The position numbers and the translations under genes are program-made. Below, piece by piece: positions 14,482 to 16,900 of a stretch of 16,900 nt of DNA. Position 1 is the stretch's first letter; each line of letters opens with the position of its first letter. Source of the stretch: CAYMUN01 sp964640775 (GTDB lineage Bacteria; Patescibacteriota; Saccharimonadia; Saccharimonadales; UBA4665). The stretch covers positions 1 through 16,900 of the forward strand of contig CAZXIT010000017.1 of NCBI GenBank assembly GCA_964640775.1, given 5' to 3'. The notes beneath the pieces are model-generated. The model made no database searches, was not told where the DNA came from, and saw nothing but the letters and a program-made list of their open reading frames with translations.

Positions 14482-15989
14482 TGAGACGAATCCCGGGTAC
14501 CATGGCCACGCAGCATCCGGACAATGCCGGCGCCCCGTATTGGGATCCTGGGGAGCAGCCATTTATCAGCGTGCATCAGGAGATTGCTGAGGCGGTACAC
14601 TGCTTCCAGGATTTGGGCGTCAGCGAGTACATGTGGGATTGGGAGGGCAAGCATGCCGATGCTGCGGTGATCGATCGCCTGCTTAGCGAGCATCACGATT
14701 ATTTTTCCAAACACCAGCTGGGGCGTGACAAGTTTCTGACCTTCCGCTTGCCAAACATCTGGGAGGAAAAGGGCTACAACCTGCTGCAGGCTATGACGGT
14801 CATCCTGAGCGGCGAAGATTTCACCCGTGACCTCAAACTGCATGACCGGCCGCTGTTCGAGGTGATTTTGCCAATGACCGAAAATGCCGATCAGCTGATG
14901 CACATGCACACGCTTTTCCAGAAGCTGGCACGCTTTAAATCAACCGATTTTACCACAGGTCATGCCGACAACACTGATCATATCGAGCTCATACCACTGG
15001 TAGAAAGCATTGAAAGCCAGCACGGCGTCGGTGATTTGCTCACTGAGTATGTAGCCCTGCATAAGCTTAATTTTGGCCGTCGCCCACAGTACATCAGGGC
15101 GTTTTTAGCTTGTTCTGACCCGGCAATCACCTCCGGCTTTTTGGCAACAGTCCTGGCCAACAAAATAGCTCTTTCCAGACTCTATGAATTTGCCGACCAG
15201 ACAGGCATCCCTGTCTACCCGATCGCTGGACCCGGCAGTTTGCGCTTCAGGGGCGGCCTGTCTCCAGAATCTATTGACAGGTTTCTCAAGGAGTTTCCCG
15301 GCGTACGCACGGTGACTGTTCAGTCGGCTTTTCGCTATGACTATCCAAAAGACGCGGTCAAGGCAGCGATTAAGCGCTTGGAGACAGAATTGCCGAAAAC
15401 CAGTCCAAACACCATCACTGCCAGCCGCCAAAAACAGCTCATCGCCATTAGCCAAAAATCGGCTCGCCTGTACAAGGCCACGCTGCACGGAGTGGTCCCT
15501 GATCTGCAGCCGTTCTTTAAAGCTACCCCGCGCCGGCGTGACCGGCGCCAGCATATCGGGCTGCTGGCTTATGCCCGGTCTTCCGGCGTGCATGCCTTGC
15601 CCAGGGCGATTACTTTTACCTCAGGCTTTTATTCAATCGGTGTTCCGCCCGAATTTATTGGGCTGGGTCGGACGCTGCAGCACTTGACGGCTGCTGAGCT
15701 CCAGCTGCTGCACGACAGCTACCCGAGTTTGACGAGCGACCTGCAGGCTGCCGGGGCGTACCTCAATCGGCATAATCTGGAAATTTTAGCTAAAAAGAAT
15801 AGGAACTGGAAGCAGGTTGAGGCAGACATTGGTGCCGCTGAGGCGGTGCTAGGCGTGAGCTTTGGCCCGCACACCAAGGACCATCTCAAGCACCACGTGT
15901 TCAGTTCAAAAGCCTTGCACACAAGCGATAAAGACGAGCTGGCTATGCTCATTGACAAGATGGCTCACCTGCGCAAAAGCCTTGGCTAA
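14481..15989 (+). CDS. ppcA: Archaeal-type phosphoenolpyruvate carboxylase
   Basis: This 502-residue enzyme converts PEP and bicarbonate to oxaloacetate and phosphate. It belongs to the short archaeal-type family (about 480-540 residues), not the roughly 900-residue bacterial and plant type. The N-terminal signature IPGTMATQHPDN (4-15) is diagnostic. The segment IRAFLACSDPAITSG (Arg206, Ser212, Asp213) and GPGSLRFRGG (250-259) are conserved active-site regions. Length is complete from the ATG that overlaps the aminotransferase stop by one base (TAATG). This type is found mainly in archaea and a few bacteria such as Leuconostoc, Oenococcus and Clostridium perfringens, so its presence hints at lateral transfer or an old lineage-specific gene. 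It is probably the source of oxaloacetate for aspartate synthesis in a cell that may lack a full TCA cycle. Confidence 0.95.
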   Translation: MRRIPGTMATQHPDNAGAPYWDPGEQPFISVHQEIAEAVHCFQDLGVSEYMWDWEGKHADAAVIDRLLSEHHDYFSKHQLGRDKFLTFRLPNIWEEKGYNLLQAMTVILSGEDFTRDLKLHDRPLFEVILPMTENADQLMHMHTLFQKLARFKSTDFTTGHADNTDHIELIPLVESIESQHGVGDLLTEYVALHKLNFGRRPQYIRAFLACSDPAITSGFLATVLANKIALSRLYEFADQTGIPVYPIAGPGSLRFRGGLSPESIDRFLKEFPGVRTVTVQSAFRYDYPKDAVKAAIKRLETELPKTSPNTITASRQKQLIAISQKSARLYKATLHGVVPDLQPFFKATPRRRDRRQHIGLLAYARSSGVHALPRAITFTSGFYSIGVPPEFIGLGRTLQHLTAAELQLLHDSYPSLTSDLQAAGAYLNRHNLEILAKKNRNWKQVEADIGAAEAVLGVSFGPHTKDHLKHHVFSSKALHTSDKDELAMLIDKMAHLRKSLG

Positions 15990-15998
15990 CAGCTGCCT

Positions 15999-16900
15999 TC
16001 AGGCGTTATACGTGCTCGAGCTAACGCTGCCGCCGTGACCGGTCCAATTGGTATGGACGAATTCCCCGCGCGGTTTATCCAAGCGTTCATAGGTGTGGGC
16101 ACCAAAATAGTCGCGCTGGGCCTGCAGCAAGTTTGCTGGCAAACGTTCACTGCGATAGGCGTCATAAAAACTCAGCGCCGAACTCATAGCTGGCAATGGA
16201 ATGCCGGTAACAGCGGCGTTGCTGACGACATGGCGCCAAGCGTGCTGGTGCGAATCGATGGCCTTGGCGAAAAAAGGCGCCAATAACAGATTGCCTAGAG
16301 CGGGGTTATCGTCAAAGGCGGCTTTGATATCACCCAGGAAGCGGCTCCGGATAATACAGCCGCCGCGCCACATCAGGGCGATGCCGCCATAATTAAGCTC
16401 CCAGCCGTACTCGGCCGAAGCCGCTTTGAGCAGCATATAGCCCTGGGCGTAACTGATAATTTTGGCGGCGTACAAGGCTTGGCGGATATCTTCGGTGGCC
16501 GCGGCGACGTCGCCAGAGAAGTTTGGCTTCGGCCCGCGCAAGACTTTCGAGGCAGCCACTCGCTCTTCTTTGAGGGCTGAAATACAGCGCGCGAACAGAG
16601 CCTCGCTAATCAATGTGACCGGCTGGCCTAATTCGGCTGAATTGACCACCGTCCATTTGCCGGTGCCCTTTTGCCCGGCAGCATCCAGGATATGGTCAAC
16701 AAGCGGCGATCCGTCGGCATCCTTGTAGGCCAGGATTTCAGCGGTAATTTCAATTAAGTAGCTGTCGAGCTCGCCTTTGTTCCAGTCGGCAAATACGGCC
16801 GCCATAGCGTCGGCATCCAGGCCAAGCTGGTTTTTCATCAGATCATAGGCTTCGCAAATCAGCTGTTCATCACCGTATTCTATGCCGTTGTGGATCATTT
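15999..16900 (-). CDS. gnd: 6-phosphogluconate dehydrogenase, decarboxylating (C-terminal part, 5' end beyond window)
   Basis: This is the C-terminal domain of the pentose-phosphate enzyme that oxidises 6-phosphogluconate to ribulose 5-phosphate, CO2 and NADPH. About 300 of the usual 470 residues are present; the NADP-binding Rossmann domain lies right of the window. The frame is open at the edge, and the first visible codons give the family motif MIHNGIEYGDEQL, whose preceding codon (ending AA) fits the conserved lysine, with the catalytic glutamate in IEY. Later motifs are KGTGKWTV, GWELNYGGIALMWRGGCIIRS (split here as the GWELNYGGIA and WRGGCIIRS parts) and a C-terminus HTNWTGHGG then STYNA, all typical. 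The apparent ATG at 16898 is an internal methionine, not the start. It converges with the PEP carboxylase gene, nine bases apart. Confidence 0.96.
   Translation of the reverse strand, partial: MIHNGIEYGDEQLICEAYDLMKNQLGLDADAMAAVFADWNKGELDSYLIEITAEILAYKDADGSPLVDHILDAAGQKGTGKWTVVNSAELGQPVTLISEALFARCISALKEERVAASKVLRGPKPNFSGDVAAATEDIRQALYAAKIISYAQGYMLLKAASAEYGWELNYGGIALMWRGGCIIRSRFLGDIKAAFDDNPALGNLLLAPFFAKAIDSHQHAWRHVVSNAAVTGIPLPAMSSALSFYDAYRSERLPANLLQAQRDYFGAHTYERLDKPRGEFVHTNWTGHGGSVSSSTYNA

Noticed and set aside
14445..14909. Open frame of 154 codons on the minus strand across the aminotransferase and PEP carboxylase junction
   Set aside because: It overlaps two well-supported genes on the other strand and has no family motif or ribosome site.
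15105..15593. Open frame of 162 codons on the minus strand inside the PEP carboxylase gene
   Set aside because: It is antisense to a complete, strongly conserved enzyme and its product shows no recognisable motif, so it is a shadow of the real gene.
1..16900. Alternative genetic code with TGA as glycine, as in some Patescibacteria
   Set aside because: The UPF0104-type, GtrB-like, 95-residue and gnd genes end at TGA at the expected family lengths, and no in-frame TGA interrupts a gene.
1..16900. CRISPR arrays, tRNA or rRNA genes, insertion sequences, prophage genes
   Set aside because: Reading both strands I found no regularly spaced repeats, cloverleaf-like segments, transposase or phage motifs; intergenic space is too small to hide most of these.

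Overview
The window is a compact, gene-dense bacterial chromosome segment with no mobile element, RNA gene or CRISPR array that I can see. All fifteen genes read cleanly in the standard code, and TGA acts as a stop after several complete family-length proteins. Gaps are tiny, genes often overlap by 1-4 bases, and several transcription units start with a -10 box almost touching the start codon. Together with an archaeal-type PEP carboxylase and many polyprenyl-sugar envelope genes, this suggests Candidate Phyla Radiation (Patescibacteria), possibly Saccharibacteria. That assignment is an inference from gene content; a phylogeny of the PEP carboxylase or 6-phosphogluconate dehydrogenase would test it.

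Region 1 (1-2773), envelope and regulation. A family 2 glycosyltransferase, cut by the left edge, diverges from a LytR-CpsA-Psr protein that attaches glycans to the wall. A Crp/Fnr-type regulator follows on the same strand.

Region 2 (2770-5624, minus strand), signalling. An eight-helix membrane protein of unknown family, a 95-residue helical protein, a soluble PAS histidine kinase and a stand-alone receiver protein lie in a row. The receiver gene shares its stop codon bases with the Crp/Fnr gene.

Region 3 (5738-10788, plus strand), lipid-linked sugar modification. A UPF0104/MprF-type membrane protein and a GtrB-like polyprenyl-phosphate sugar synthase are followed by a 1022-residue fusion. 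The fusion joins a GtrA-type flippase, an 11-helix module resembling GT-C glycosyltransferases, and a PIG-L (LmbE) deacetylase predicted to lie outside the membrane. It could load a sugar on the lipid carrier, flip it, transfer it and deacetylate a glycan. This fusion is the most interesting item in the window.

Region 4 (10795-13246, minus strand). A DrrA/DrrB-like ABC exporter pair (permease and ATPase), preceded by a beta-hydroxyacid dehydrogenase with its own promoter.

Region 5 (13321-16900). An aspartate aminotransferase overlaps an archaeal-type PEP carboxylase by one base. The pair would turn PEP, bicarbonate and an amino donor into aspartate. It converges on the C-terminal two thirds of 6-phosphogluconate dehydrogenase, which runs off the right edge.

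No stretch longer than about 130 bases lacks a gene. The largest gap, 5625-5755, is a divergent promoter region.
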